From UPXZ01 sp047974405 (GTDB lineage Bacteria; Bacteroidota; Bacteroidia; Bacteroidales; Paludibacteraceae), in contig JBKECI010000019.1 of the NCBI GenBank assembly GCA_047974405.1, forward strand, positions 65,324-129,323: a DNA stretch of 64,000 bases, written 5' to 3'. The position numbers were made by a program, and so were the translations under genes. Positions 39,230-48,372 of this stretch are shown here, one piece after another. How positions within the stretch are numbered: the stretch's first letter is position 1; the number at the start of each line of letters is the position of its first letter. Under the pieces are notes generated by a model. The model saw nothing but the letters and a program-made list of their open reading frames with translations. It was not told the origin of the DNA and searched no databases.

Positions 39230-39260
39230 AATATATTTGTTTCAAAAGTTTTATAGGATG

Positions 39261-39268
39261 CAAATTTA
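39261..39268 (-). promoter_or_regulatory. -7 box (TAAATTTG) for mutA
   Basis: On the minus strand TAAATTTG lies 32 bases before the mutA ATG. The leader is too short for a cobalamin riboswitch, and none is visible in the 313-bp gap (39230-39542). Confidence 0.55.
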
Positions 39269-39516
39269 CGACATTAAGTTAAAACTATGATGTTTTTTTT
39301 ATCAAAAAAGGATATTTTTATTTGAAAAAAGAATAATGTCTGAGTGTGTATAAGAGGATAGGGGGTATTTTTTGTGGTAATAATGCACGGCGTACCCAGG
39401 AAGTAGTTTCGTATGTTTATAGAAATTCTACGTTGATTTTGTCTTGTATTGGAGTAATTTTCAAAAAAAATAGAATAATTATTACCCTGATAATTTGTAC
39501 AATCAATCATATTGGC

Positions 39517-39524
39517 TAATTTTG
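39517..39524 (+). promoter_or_regulatory. -7 box (TAATTTTG) for the DUF5362-like gene
   Basis: TAATTTTG fits the consensus and lies 18 bases before the ATG at 39543. It excludes the upstream ATG at 39495. Confidence 0.55.
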
Positions 39525-39542
39525 ACGATAAAAAAAGATATT

Positions 39543-40052
39543 ATGGGAGATGTTTTGAAAATGTCTGACAACGCACCGCAAGCAAAAGACCATTTTGAGC
39601 AAGAATTTGAAGCACTTAAAATTACTGCAAGTATCGAAAAAGATATTTCTGCAGTTTATAAATGGTCTATGTTTATAGCCACTGTCGGGTTTATTTTTGA
39701 TACTATTTTGGCAATGATGGGGGTAATGCTGATGTCGTTGAACAGGTTTGCTCCCGAATTTCAGGATTTTCAGTTGTTGCCGTTGCCAAATTTGATGATT
39801 TATGTTGGCACATTGTATCTGCTTGTCGCCGTTTTATATTTTTTCCCGATACTATTTTTGGTTCAATTTTCTTTGAAGATACGAAATGCCATCAAAAATA
39901 AAGCACAACATGAGTTAGACGCGGCATTTAGAAAAATGAAATACATAGCGCTTTTTATTGGTATTGTTACTATTGTGGGGGTTATTTTGTCTCTATTTTT
40001 TTCGGTATTTGTCGGCATATCGGGAGCGGCTAAGTCTATTGTCGGTTTTTGA
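39543..40052 (+). CDS. Four-helix membrane protein, DUF5362-like
   Basis: About 169 aa with a soluble N-terminus and about three or four membrane helices (roughly 36-60, 80-105, 135-165). The short linker KNKAQHELDAAFRKMKYIALF is typical of the DUF5362 group of Bacteroidetes. No function is known. The stop is TGA. It is convergent with lipA. Confidence 0.65.
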   Translation: MGDVLKMSDNAPQAKDHFEQEFEALKITASIEKDISAVYKWSMFIATVGFIFDTILAMMGVMLMSLNRFAPEFQDFQLLPLPNLMIYVGTLYLLVAVLYFFPILFLVQFSLKIRNAIKNKAQHELDAAFRKMKYIALFIGIVTIVGVILSLFFSVFVGISGAAKSIVGF

Positions 40053-40070
40053 GGTTTTTGTATTCAGAAA

Positions 40071-40916
40071 TTAGAGCAGGTGCTTTTCTGCGCAGTACGA
40101 TGAGCGCACCAAAGGGGCGCTTTCTACAATCCTAAATCCTTTTTCGAGTCCTATTGCTTTGTATTCGGCAAACTTGTCTGGATGAATGTATTCGACAACC
40201 GGAATGTTTTTTCGGGAAGGCTGCATGTATTGTCCGATGGTGATAATGCGGCATCCGACTTTCAGCGTGTCGTCCATCAATTGTATCACTTCATTTTCCG
40301 TCTCTCCAAGTCCGAGCATTATTCCAGTTTTGGCTGTTGCTCCCGAGTTGGTAATATATTGTAGTACACTCAAACTTGTGTCGTATTTTGCTTTGGTTCG
40401 TATTTGCGGCGTTAGGCGGCGTACTGTTTCCAAATTGTGGGAAATGATATTTGGCTGTTCTGCTATTATTTTGTCTATCAGCAATGGCTTGCCGTCAAAG
40501 TCGGGTATGAGTACTTCAAGGGTGGTGTTGGGGTTGGTTGCTTTGATAGCTCTGATGGTTTGGCTCCAGTGCGCAGTTCCTTTGTCGGGGAGGTCGTCTC
40601 TATCTACTGAAGTAATCACGGCATGTTTCAACCGCATAACTCGGATTGAATTGGCAACTTTTTGCGGTTCTCTGTTGTCGGGCGCGAGGGGTCTCCCTGT
40701 AATGGTGTTGCAAAACTTGCAAGCGCGCGTGCATATTTCCCCCAAAATCATAAAAGTAGCTGTACCGCGATTCCAGCATTCGCTCAAATTGGGGCACCGC
40801 CCGCTGGTGCAAATGGTGTGAAGGTTGTTCTCTCTTACGATTTTACTGACTAATGTGAATTTTTCTCCGCTCTGTATGTTGGTTTTCAGCCATTCAGGCT
40901 TTTTGGCAAATGACAT
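40071..40916 (-). CDS. lipA: Lipoyl synthase
   Basis: A 281-aa radical SAM enzyme that inserts two sulphurs into protein-bound octanoate. It has the auxiliary cluster ligands in CTSGRCPNLSECW (three Cys, about 35-47) and the radical SAM motif CTRACKFC (about 62-69). The C-terminal SSYCAE segment provides the serine ligand of the auxiliary cluster. The length is typical. Confidence 0.97.
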   Translation of the reverse strand: MSFAKKPEWLKTNIQSGEKFTLVSKIVRENNLHTICTSGRCPNLSECWNRGTATFMILGEICTRACKFCNTITGRPLAPDNREPQKVANSIRVMRLKHAVITSVDRDDLPDKGTAHWSQTIRAIKATNPNTTLEVLIPDFDGKPLLIDKIIAEQPNIISHNLETVRRLTPQIRTKAKYDTSLSVLQYITNSGATAKTGIMLGLGETENEVIQLMDDTLKVGCRIITIGQYMQPSRKNIPVVEYIHPDKFAEYKAIGLEKGFRIVESAPLVRSSYCAEKHLL

Positions 40917-40952
40917 TTTTCGAATATGGTGTAAAAATGAGTGGGGGAAATA

Positions 40953-41552
40953 TTACATTTCGTCCAACTCTTTAAGTTTAATTCCTTTGAAAATAAATTC
41001 CAGCACATCATCCATATTATTTTTAAATTCGGTACTGATGTTTTGTTTGATATAAGGAATTTCGAGACCTTTGAGCGCATAAAGAATGATGATGGATATG
41101 ATGTCCACGTCCATTTTTCTAAACTCTTCCGACTCAACTCCTTCTTTTAAAATCCCTTTTATCAATTCCAGCTCTTCTTTGTCTATTTTTTTTCTTGTCC
41201 GCTCCACCTCGTATATGTCTTTGAAAAAATCTGCCCGCAAAGTCCCGTTTCGTGTTACCGCTTTTTTCATTGTTTCCAAATGTACAATGATGTGTTCTTT
41301 CAGTTTGTCATACGGGTCTGTCTCTTTTTTAGATACTTGTTTCAGCGAATCGATAATATTTTTCAGTTCGTTTTCAATCACAGCTTTGTAAACTTCATCT
41401 TTGTTTCTAAAGTAAGTATAGAGCGTACGCCTCCCTTTGTGTGAAGATTCGGCGATATCGTTCATGGTTACCTCCTTTTTCCCTTTAACGGCAAAAAGTT
41501 CTCGGGCTACTTCTATGAGTTTTTTCTTAGTTTTTGAAAAAGTTTCGGACAT
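40953..41552 (-). CDS. TetR/AcrR-family transcriptional regulator
   Basis: A 199-aa repressor-type protein. The N-terminal HTH is AKTKKKLIEVARELF-like followed by MNDIAESSHKGRRTLYTYFRNKDEVY (about 25-50). The C-terminal ligand domain is not recognisable. It lies 36 bp upstream of lipA in the same direction; the nearby gap upstream could hold its operator. The target genes are unknown. Confidence 0.88.
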   Translation of the reverse strand: MSETFSKTKKKLIEVARELFAVKGKKEVTMNDIAESSHKGRRTLYTYFRNKDEVYKAVIENELKNIIDSLKQVSKKETDPYDKLKEHIIVHLETMKKAVTRNGTLRADFFKDIYEVERTRKKIDKEELELIKGILKEGVESEEFRKMDVDIISIIILYALKGLEIPYIKQNISTEFKNNMDDVLEFIFKGIKLKELDEM

Positions 41553-42076
41553 AAAATCTAAAAAATATTTTTAAATAAGTTAGTAAAGACAGGGTACATA
41601 TTAATTTATATCAGGCTATAACGGAGTGTTTGGCTTATTATCAATAACAAAAAACGAACCAAAAAAGTTGAAAGTTTTATTTGGAGAGACAAAGAGGGGA
41701 AAGATAGCATGTTTCATTTTGAAAAAAAGAAAGGTTGTCATCACGACAACCCAATCTTCAATTAACCTTAAATCTAATACCATGAAAAACACGTTGCAAA
41801 GATATAAACTTTTTCTGCTATAAAGCATATAGTCGTAAATATTTTTCAATATTTAACCTTTGTTTTGTTAATGAGCCATTTTCCATACCCGCCATACCTA
41901 TAGTGTGGAGTTTTGTTAATAAAAAAGAGAGCAGATTATGTGGGTCAGCAACGTGTTTTTCCATTTTATGTTTGCAAGTATGTATCTCTACGGTCTGATT
42001 TATTCAATGTTTCTACCTTATTATCGGGTAATAGTAAAAAGAAAACAGTATTTTTGTAAAAATATTTCCAGAAAAA
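41553..42076. other. 524-bp non-coding gap with a conserved-looking leader
   Basis: No supported long gene. A perfect 7-bp stem, GGTTGTC (41733-41739) and GACAACC (41745-41751), is flanked on its left by an A/T-rich tract, so it could act as a terminator for the minus strand. It is followed on the plus strand by AATTAACCTTAAATC and a 13-codon frame starting MKNTLQR (41781). That layout resembles leader or attenuator regions in Bacteroidales, but I cannot name it. The rest, up to the LOG gene, shows nothing. Confidence 0.35.
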
Positions 42077-42655
42077 ATGAAGAGAGTTTGCGTTTATTGC
42101 GCTTCAAGCAGTAAAATATTGCCAAAATACTTTGAGATAGCCGAAAAACTCGGGAATGCCTTTGTCAAAAATGAGATAGAGTTGATTTACGGCGGTGGTT
42201 CGGTAGGGCTGATGGGAAAATTGGCAGACACCGTCATGGCAGGCGGGGGTAAAGTTACCGGAATCATTCCCCGTTTTATGTGCGAGGTCGAATGGCAACA
42301 TAATGCCATAAGCGAACTTATATTGACAGAGACTATGCACGAGCGTAAAGAGAAAATGACAAGCTTAGCAGATGCGATTGTGGCTATGCCCGGCGGTTGT
42401 GGTACTATGGAAGAGTTGATGGAAGTTATTACCTGGAAACAATTGGGGATATTTAATAAACCGATTGTAATATTAAATGCCAACGGGTATTACAACCCTT
42501 TGATAGCTCAACTTGAAAAGTCTGTGGATGAACACTTTATGATAGAAAAACACAAAGAGATGTGGAGTGTAGTAAATGAGGCAGATGAAGTACTGAGAGC
42601 CATAGAGTATGCCAAATCGTGGGACGAGACGGCTCGTAATTTTGCTAAAATCTGA
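42077..42655 (+). CDS. LOG-family protein (TIGR00730), cytokinin-riboside-phosphate phosphoribohydrolase type
   Basis: A 192-aa Rossmann enzyme. It starts MKRVCVYCASSS, and the motif PGGCGTMEELMEVITW (near residue 105) is the PGGxGTxxE signature of LOG hydrolases that release bases from nucleoside monophosphates. It ends at TGA, 11 bp before the DUF4271 gene. The physiological substrate in bacteria is uncertain. Confidence 0.92.
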   Translation: MKRVCVYCASSSKILPKYFEIAEKLGNAFVKNEIELIYGGGSVGLMGKLADTVMAGGGKVTGIIPRFMCEVEWQHNAISELILTETMHERKEKMTSLADAIVAMPGGCGTMEELMEVITWKQLGIFNKPIVILNANGYYNPLIAQLEKSVDEHFMIEKHKEMWSVVNEADEVLRAIEYAKSWDETARNFAKI

Positions 42656-42666
42656 AAAGAAAAAAA

Positions 42667-43614
42667 ATGACTCAACAGCAGGATACCACATTATCCAAAT
42701 CCAACGAAGATATAGCGACAAAAACGAAACAAATCGCACCATCGGGTGTATCGAGCAAAACTACGCTTCACTCTACTCAACAACCGGAGAAAGATTCAAT
42801 GTCAATAAAATCTCCGATTCGAACGGCAAACTTTCCCATCGAAGCGGCTTTGCAAGGCGGTATGGATACGGCAAAAAGCCCCTTGCCACAAATGATTTCC
42901 GACTCTATTTCCGGCAACGATTCGCTGAGGATGCAAAAACCGATTATCGGCAACGAAGGAAAATCGCATCCCCCTTTGCCGGCTAACGAAATGTGGGTGT
43001 TTGTGGCGCTTATGATTTTGTTTGCACTCCTAGCATTTAACTTTAGGCGTTTCTCGGCTCTTATTGCAGATCAGACAAAGTCGTTTTTCAAAAAAGAGGA
43101 CACCATTGTGAGGCGTTTCTTTTCCTCTATCAATACTTTGAGATTTAAGTCTCAATTTCTTCTGTTTTCCATCGGCGTATTTTCGCTGTATGTATATATC
43201 TTATTCTACAACCCTACTGACGCCTTTCGCCTCGTTACTTTTTTGAAAATATTAGGAGTAACATCGGGGTTTTATCTGCTGAAGGTATTAACAGTCGATT
43301 TTATAGGATATGTTTTTTTTGATACAAGAAAAACAAAAATTTTCAAAGATATTTTGTTTAATCTCTCCACTCTCCTTTTCATTTTTGTTTTCGCGTTGTT
43401 GATAGCAAAAATTTACTTGTTGCCGATATTCGATTTTCCTATAGATTGCGTTGGGATATCCCTTTTAGTTTTTTTTTATATTTTATTGTTTATCAAAGTT
43501 TTTATAATATTTTACACAAAAGCATTGGGTGTATTTTATATTTTTTTGTATCTTTGCACCCTCGAAATTTTACCGCTTTTGATACTGTTTTGGGTATATC
43601 ATTTTATCGTGTAA
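42667..43614 (+). CDS. DUF4271 membrane protein
   Basis: A 315-aa protein with a disordered, Thr/Ser/Lys-rich N-terminal third (about 1-100) and about seven membrane helices after residue 110, ending in ILFWVYHFIV. In Bacteroidales DUF4271 proteins precede hemD as here (28-bp gap). The function is unknown; co-localisation with hemD, rnpA and yidD is conserved-looking context only. Confidence 0.75.
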   Translation: MTQQQDTTLSKSNEDIATKTKQIAPSGVSSKTTLHSTQQPEKDSMSIKSPIRTANFPIEAALQGGMDTAKSPLPQMISDSISGNDSLRMQKPIIGNEGKSHPPLPANEMWVFVALMILFALLAFNFRRFSALIADQTKSFFKKEDTIVRRFFSSINTLRFKSQFLLFSIGVFSLYVYILFYNPTDAFRLVTFLKILGVTSGFYLLKVLTVDFIGYVFFDTRKTKIFKDILFNLSTLLFIFVFALLIAKIYLLPIFDFPIDCVGISLLVFFYILLFIKVFIIFYTKALGVFYIFLYLCTLEILPLLILFWVYHFIV

Positions 43615-43642
43615 TCTCTTGTAAAATAAAAAACTTACTACC

Positions 43643-44407
43643 TTGAAAATAAAGAAGATACTTGTGTCTCAACCTCGTCCTACAACGGAAAAATCTCCCT
43701 ACTTCGATATCATTGAAAGATACAACATAAAGATAGATTTTCGTCCGTTTATAAAAGTAGAGGCGGTTTATGCCAAAGAATTTCGTACACAGCGAATATC
43801 CATTTTAGATCACACTGCCATTATTTTTAATGCCAGACACGGTGTGGATCATTTTTTTCGTTTGTGTGAAGAATTGAGGATATCTGTACCGGAATCGATG
43901 AAATATTTTTGCGTGTCCGAAACAGTTGCGTTGTATTTACAGAAATACATTCAGTATCGTAAAAGAAAAATATTTTTCAGCCCTACTGGAAAGTTTGGAG
44001 ATATGACCGCACAATTCAACAAACATTCCAACGAAAAATATCTCTACATTACATCCAACGTAAGAAATGAAGAGACAATGCTCTCTTTGGAAAATTGCAA
44101 TATAGAATTCGACCAGGCTATCATGTACAAAACGGTAAGCAACGACTTTCAGCCCAACGAAGATATCAACTACGATATGTTTATATTTTTTAGCCCTGCG
44201 GGAATAGATTCTCTTTTGAAAAACTTTCCTAACTTTAAGCAAGGAGATATTTTGCTGGGTTGCTTTGGAGCCAACACGGCGCAAGCTGTTAAGGATGCCG
44301 GATTGCGGTTAGATTTAGAGGCTCCGACCAAAGAATTTCCCTCTATGACGATGGCTCTCGACAATTTTTTGAAAGAAAACAGCAAAAAAGAAAAATCGAA
44401 AAAATAA
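43643..44407 (+). CDS. hemD: Uroporphyrinogen-III synthase
   Basis: A 254-aa two-domain enzyme that cyclises hydroxymethylbilane to uroporphyrinogen III. Sequence conservation in HemD is always low. KILVSQPRP at the start, YNIKIDFRPFIKVE, FFSPAGIDSLL near 180 and CFGANTAQAVKDAGL near 207 fit. It lies between DUF4271 and rnpA. Confidence 0.88.
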   Translation: MKIKKILVSQPRPTTEKSPYFDIIERYNIKIDFRPFIKVEAVYAKEFRTQRISILDHTAIIFNARHGVDHFFRLCEELRISVPESMKYFCVSETVALYLQKYIQYRKRKIFFSPTGKFGDMTAQFNKHSNEKYLYITSNVRNEETMLSLENCNIEFDQAIMYKTVSNDFQPNEDINYDMFIFFSPAGIDSLLKNFPNFKQGDILLGCFGANTAQAVKDAGLRLDLEAPTKEFPSMTMALDNFLKENSKKEKSKK

Positions 44408-44528
44408 GTCCATAATTCAAGGTTTATATATTTCTTATCCCAATTGTACGATTTTTCGTACATTTGGGATATTTTTTCTAACATAACCTATTGACGACAA
44501 CAGCCGGATTTATTAAAAAAAAAGAAAT

Positions 44529-44936
44529 ATGTACACGTTTCCCAAACAAGAACATCTTTACGGAAAAAAAAATATAGAATCTCTGATGAGTAACGGAAGT
44601 TCATTTTTGACATACCCGCTGCGTGTGGTTTTTTGCACGGCTGATGATGATGAACTTGTACCTGTGAGGGTGATGGTAAGTGTTTCCAAAAAAAGATTTA
44701 AACTTGCCGTGAAACGCAACAGGATAAAACGACTGACACGTGAAGCGTATCGACTGAATAAGCATACGATAGTCTCTTTTGCCATCAAAAATAACTTAAA
44801 ACTACACATCGCGTTTCAGTATGTAGCTACCGAGATAGAAACATACGATAAAATAGACGAAAAGATGAAAACAGCAATAAAAAAAATAATTCAAAATTTG
44901 GGAAAAAACGATGAAAGTGATAAAAAAAGCAATTGA
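44529..44936 (+). CDS. rnpA: Ribonuclease P protein component
   Basis: A 135-aa RNA-binding protein of RNase P, which matures tRNA 5' ends. The RNR-type motif appears as KRFKLAVKRNRIKRLTREAYRLNK (about residues 57-80). It ends with TGA and overlaps yidD by 26 bases in another frame, the usual coupling. Confidence 0.95.
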   Translation: MYTFPKQEHLYGKKNIESLMSNGSSFLTYPLRVVFCTADDDELVPVRVMVSVSKKRFKLAVKRNRIKRLTREAYRLNKHTIVSFAIKNNLKLHIAFQYVATEIETYDKIDEKMKTAIKKIIQNLGKNDESDKKSN

Positions 44937-45165
44937 ATTTATCGTACTGTTGCCTGTTTATTTTTACAGATACAGTATTTCACCTCTGAAACCCCCTTCT
45001 TGTCGTTATACACCCACCTGCTCTGACTATTTCATCCAAGCTGTTAAAAAGCACGGAGTGATAAAAGGGGTTTATCTTGCTACAAAGCGAATTTTGAGTT
45101 GTAATCCTTGGGGCGGAAGCGGACATGACCCTGTTCCTGATAAGTTTAGTTTTAAAAAAAAGTAG
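44911..45165 (+). CDS. yidD: Membrane protein insertion efficiency factor YidD
   Basis: An 84-aa peripheral inner-membrane protein with the signature YRYSISPLKPPSCRYTPTCSDYFIQA (about 16-41), with its cysteines and tyrosines, then CNPWGGSGHDPVP near the end. It overlaps rnpA, as is common. Confidence 0.96.
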   Translation: MKVIKKAIEFIVLLPVYFYRYSISPLKPPSCRYTPTCSDYFIQAVKKHGVIKGVYLATKRILSCNPWGGSGHDPVPDKFSFKKK

Positions 45166-45173
45166 TACTTTTG
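45166..45173 (+). promoter_or_regulatory. -7 box (TACTTTTG) with 100-nt leader for the queuosine transporter
   Basis: TACTTTTG fits TAnnTTTG. The leader to the ATG at 45284 is about 105 nt and has a small ACGTG/CACGT stem (about 45246-45269). I compared it with preQ1 riboswitch cores and did not see the expected pseudoknot sequence. Confidence 0.5.
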
Positions 45174-45283
45174 CATTTCTGCTAAAAAAGAGAAAATTAT
45201 AAACAGACAAGAGAATTATTTGCCTCATTATCAATCGATAATTCGACGTGTGCTTGGTAACCACGTAAAAAAAAACAAGAAAA

Positions 45284-45967
45284 ATGAAGAAACAAGTTTC
45301 CGTAGCCTTTATGGCAAGTGGTTTAGTGTTTGCCACCTGCCTTATCGTTTCAAATATCGTTGAACAAAAACTTATCAATATCGGTCCCGTTGAAGCAACT
45401 GCCGGACTGCTTATTTTCCCTATATCGTATATTATCAACGACATTATTGCCGAAGTGTGGGGTTACAAAAAAGCCCGGCTAATAATATGGCTCGGATTTT
45501 TAATGAATTTTTTTGCTGTTGCTGTTTTTAAACTGAGTATAGAAGTGTCTGGTTCGGCAAATTTTGGCCATCAAGAGGCTTTTGCTCTGGTCTTGGGTAG
45601 CAATACAGCGCGTATTACTGCCGCAAGTTTTGTTGCTTTTCTTTTGGGGGCGTTTACCAACGCTTTTGTAATGAGCAAGATGAAAATACTGCAAAAAGGT
45701 AGAAATTTTTCCCTACGCGCGGTAGTTTCCACCCTTTTTGGCGAAGGTATCGATTCGGTTATATTTTTCAATATTGCTTTTTATGGCATTATCCCCACCG
45801 ATATTATTTTTGAACTGATAATGACACAGACTTTGATGAAAACAGGCTATGAAATTGTTGTGCTTCCACTTACCAACTACATAGTTCGCAAAGTAAAACG
45901 TATTGAAGGGGTTGATGTTTACGATAAGAATATCTCGTACAATCCCTTAAAAATAAAAGATATCTAA
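45284..45967 (+). CDS. yhhQ: Queuosine precursor transporter (YhhQ/QueT-type)
   Basis: A 227-aa membrane protein with about six helices. The AGLLIFPISYIINDIIAEVWGYKKAR segment (about 42-67), with NDxxAExxG, is diagnostic, as is EGIDSVIFFNIAFYG near 160. It imports 7-deazaguanine precursors for the tRNA modification queuosine. It is convergent with ychF. Confidence 0.92.
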   Translation: MKKQVSVAFMASGLVFATCLIVSNIVEQKLINIGPVEATAGLLIFPISYIINDIIAEVWGYKKARLIIWLGFLMNFFAVAVFKLSIEVSGSANFGHQEAFALVLGSNTARITAASFVAFLLGAFTNAFVMSKMKILQKGRNFSLRAVVSTLFGEGIDSVIFFNIAFYGIIPTDIIFELIMTQTLMKTGYEIVVLPLTNYIVRKVKRIEGVDVYDKNISYNPLKIKDI

Positions 45968-45982
45968 AATTATTGAAAGCGG

Positions 45983-47086
45983 TTACACATTAAATCTAAA
46001 GTGCATGATATCTCCATCTTGCACTAAATATTCTTTCCCTTCAACGCTCATTTTGCCGGTGTCTTTTACTGCGCTTTCCGAGCCGTATTTTATATAATCG
46101 TCGTATTTTATCACTTCGGCGCGAATAAAACCTTTTTCAAAATCGGTATGTATCACTCCCGCGCATTGAGGTGCTTTCCAGCCTTTGTGAAATGTCCATG
46201 CACGCACTTCTTGCACTCCGGCGGTAAAAAATGTTTGCAAGTTGAGCAGGTGATAGGCTGCTTTTATCAAACGCGCTACCCCTGATTCTTGCAATCCTAC
46301 TTCCTCCAAAAACATTTGTCTCTCTTCAAAGGTATCAAACTCGGCTATTTCCGATTCTATTTTGGCGGCGACAATTAGTATTTCGGCATTTTCGTTTTTT
46401 ACGGATTCCCGCACCTCGTTAACGTATTTGTTTCCATTTACAGCACTTGCTTCGTCCACATTGCAAATGTACATAACCGGCTTTCCTGTCAGCAGATAAA
46501 GTTCTCTGGCTGTTTTAGCATCGTCTTTATTGTCAAATGTTACCGTCCGTGCCGATTCTCCTTTCAAAAGCGTTTCGCGAATTTGAGTGTAAATATTGTA
46601 CGCACGCAACGCTTCTTTATCGCCACCCGTTTTGGCTTGTTTTTCCACTTTATTGATACGGGTTTCGAGGGTTTCAAGATCTTTTATCTGCAATTCGGCA
46701 TCAATTATTTCTTTATCTCGCACTGGATTGACGGTTCCGTCGATATGGGTTACGTTTTCATCGTCGAAACAGCGCAACACATGCAAAATGGCATCCGTTT
46801 CACGAATATTAGCAAGAAACTTATTGCCCAACCCCTCTCCTTTGCTGGCTCCTTTTACCAATCCGGCAATATCCACAATTTCTACAGTGGTAGGAACTAT
46901 TTTTTGCGGATGCACCAATTCCGATAACTTATTCAAACGCTCGTCGGGGACGGTAATCACCCCCACATTGGGTTCGATGGTACAAAAAGGGAAGTTTGCC
47001 GCTTGCGCTTTGGCATTGGAAAGACAGTTGAAAAGAGTAGATTTACCCACGTTGGGTAAACCAACGATTCCGCATTGTAAAGACAT
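45983..47086 (-). CDS. ychF: Redox-regulated ATPase YchF
   Basis: A 367-aa Obg-related P-loop protein that hydrolyses ATP rather than GTP. The Walker A loop is GLPNVGKST (residues 8-16), switch II begins DIAGLVKGASKGEGLGN (about 72-88), and NVDE at about 208 takes the place of the NKxD guanine motif, explaining nucleotide preference. The C-terminal TGS domain ends GDIMHFRFNV. The length is normal. Confidence 0.97.
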   Translation of the reverse strand: MSLQCGIVGLPNVGKSTLFNCLSNAKAQAANFPFCTIEPNVGVITVPDERLNKLSELVHPQKIVPTTVEIVDIAGLVKGASKGEGLGNKFLANIRETDAILHVLRCFDDENVTHIDGTVNPVRDKEIIDAELQIKDLETLETRINKVEKQAKTGGDKEALRAYNIYTQIRETLLKGESARTVTFDNKDDAKTARELYLLTGKPVMYICNVDEASAVNGNKYVNEVRESVKNENAEILIVAAKIESEIAEFDTFEERQMFLEEVGLQESGVARLIKAAYHLLNLQTFFTAGVQEVRAWTFHKGWKAPQCAGVIHTDFEKGFIRAEVIKYDDYIKYGSESAVKDTGKMSVEGKEYLVQDGDIMHFRFNV

Positions 47087-47097
47087 TTATTATTGTT

Positions 47098-47295
47098 TTA
47101 TACTATTGTTACTAAATATTTATATACTAAAGAAATATCGATTGTTGCCCCGAAATTCAACAACGTGCCGATTAAAACATATTCGGTGAGTTGCACCTCT
47201 TTTGATTTTTTCAAAGCCGATTTCAAAGTAGTGAGCCAGGCACTTACGTTCATTTCATGGAAATGCATAATGTCGCCTGTGGTTACAGCTTTCAT
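47098..47295 (-). CDS. Small hypothetical protein upstream of ychF
   Basis: A 65-aa frame starting MKAVTTGDIMHFHEMN and containing a basic amphipathic helix (LTTLKSALKKSKEV) then a hydrophobic segment. It begins 34 bases after a good -7 box and ends 11 bp before ychF, so the position looks like a real first cistron. I recognise no family. It could also be a leader frame of the ychF transcript. Confidence 0.4.
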   Translation of the reverse strand: MKAVTTGDIMHFHEMNVSAWLTTLKSALKKSKEVQLTEYVLIGTLLNFGATIDISLVYKYLVTIV

Positions 47296-47328
47296 TTTTT
47301 ATTGTATGATTCAATAAAAAACACCGGA

Positions 47329-47336
47329 CAAATGTA
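47329..47336 (-). promoter_or_regulatory. -7 box (TACATTTG) for orf65-ychF
   Basis: On the minus strand TACATTTG fits TAnnTTTG and lies 34 bases before the ATG at 47295 and 243 bases before ychF. Confidence 0.55.
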
Positions 47337-47401
47337 CGATATTTTGTATTATCGGGCAAATAGGCGATAATCGCTATTGGAGAAACACAGATTTATCTAT
47401 T

Positions 47402-47965
47402 CTACCAAATTTCTCCGATAACCTTAGGAAAATATTCATATTCCAATTGGTGTACTTTGGTGGCAATATCGTTGGGTGTATCGCTTTTGTCTATCGCGCA
47501 TTTTGCCTGAAAAATGATGTTTCCCTCATCGTAATTTTCGTTTACATAATGGATAGTAATACCACTCTCTCTTTCTTTTGCAGCTTTTACAGCCTCGTGC
47601 ACATGAGGTCCGTACATCCCTTTTCCGCCATACTTTGGTAAGAGTGCAGGGTGAATATTGATGATTTTGTTGGGAAACGCAGCAAGGATAGTAGGAGAAA
47701 TTTTCAGTAAAAATCCGGCAAGAACTATAAATTTTATACGATGACTGTCAAGTAATTGCAAGATTTTATCCCCTTTCAAAAAATCTTCTTTAGAAAATGT
47801 AAAAGAGGGTATGCCAAATGTTTTTGCACGCTCATGCACATAAGCGTCTGCTCTGTTTGAAACAATTAAAGGAAAAGAAAACCTATTTGAATTGCCGAAA
47901 TATTGGATAATATTTTCGGCATTGGAACCCGAACCCGATGCGAATATTGCTATATTTTTACCCAT
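47402..47965 (-). CDS. purN: Phosphoribosylglycinamide formyltransferase
   Basis: A 187-aa enzyme of purine synthesis using 10-formyl-THF. The N-terminal ASGSGSNAENII loop binds the ribosyl phosphate, LAGFLLKISPTIL and NIHPALLPKYGGKGMYG contain the catalytic Asn-His region, and SGITIHYVNENYDEGNII carries the catalytic Asp. The length is normal. Confidence 0.96.
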   Translation of the reverse strand: MGKNIAIFASGSGSNAENIIQYFGNSNRFSFPLIVSNRADAYVHERAKTFGIPSFTFSKEDFLKGDKILQLLDSHRIKFIVLAGFLLKISPTILAAFPNKIINIHPALLPKYGGKGMYGPHVHEAVKAAKERESGITIHYVNENYDEGNIIFQAKCAIDKSDTPNDIATKVHQLEYEYFPKVIGEIW

Positions 47966-48004
47966 TTTGCTCTATGTAATTGCTCATATTTCCTAAAAAT
48001 GTGC

Positions 48005-48022
48005 AAAAAAATGCATTTTTTT
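48005..48022. repeat. Perfect 18-bp palindrome upstream of acpP
   Basis: Seven A, TGCA, seven T: a perfect palindrome in the intergenic region between divergent purN and acpP. It could be an operator or simply an AT-rich self-complementary tract. A variant -7 box (TTACTTTG) lies at 48057-48064, before acpP. Confidence 0.5.
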
Positions 48023-48115
48023 GATGAAAATGTGCGGATATGTCATGATTATTTTGTTACTTTGCACCGCAAATTTATAAAACAATTTTTATTTAATAAT
48101 TAAAAAAGAAAAATT

Positions 48116-48352
48116 ATGTCAGAAGTTGCAGAAAAAGTAAAAGCTATTATCGTTGACAAATTGGGCGTGGACGAATCAGAAGTGATTGAAGCTGCTAATT
48201 TTACAAATGATCTTGGTGCAGACTCATTAGATACGGTTGAATTAATCATGGAATTTGAAAAAGAATTCGGTGTATCTATTCCCGATGAAGAAGCCCAAAA
48301 AATTGCAACCGTAGGCGACGCTATCGCTCACGTTGAAGCTTTGAAAAAATAA
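48116..48352 (+). CDS. acpP: Acyl carrier protein
   Basis: A 78-aa carrier that holds fatty-acyl intermediates. The phosphopantetheine serine lies in GADSLDTVELIMEFE (DSL, residue about 40). It is acidic, as expected. It lies 20 bp before fabF, the conserved pair. Confidence 0.98.
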   Translation: MSEVAEKVKAIIVDKLGVDESEVIEAANFTNDLGADSLDTVELIMEFEKEFGVSIPDEEAQKIATVGDAIAHVEALKK

Positions 48353-48372
48353 ATTTCTTATAATTCTTTTTT

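Noticed and set aside
39230..39542. Cobalamin riboswitch before mutA
   Set aside because: The predicted leader is only about 25 bases and no B12-box-like sequence is seen.
45174..45283. preQ1 riboswitch before the queuosine transporter
   Set aside because: I could not find the conserved loop and A-rich tail of preQ1 classes in the leader.
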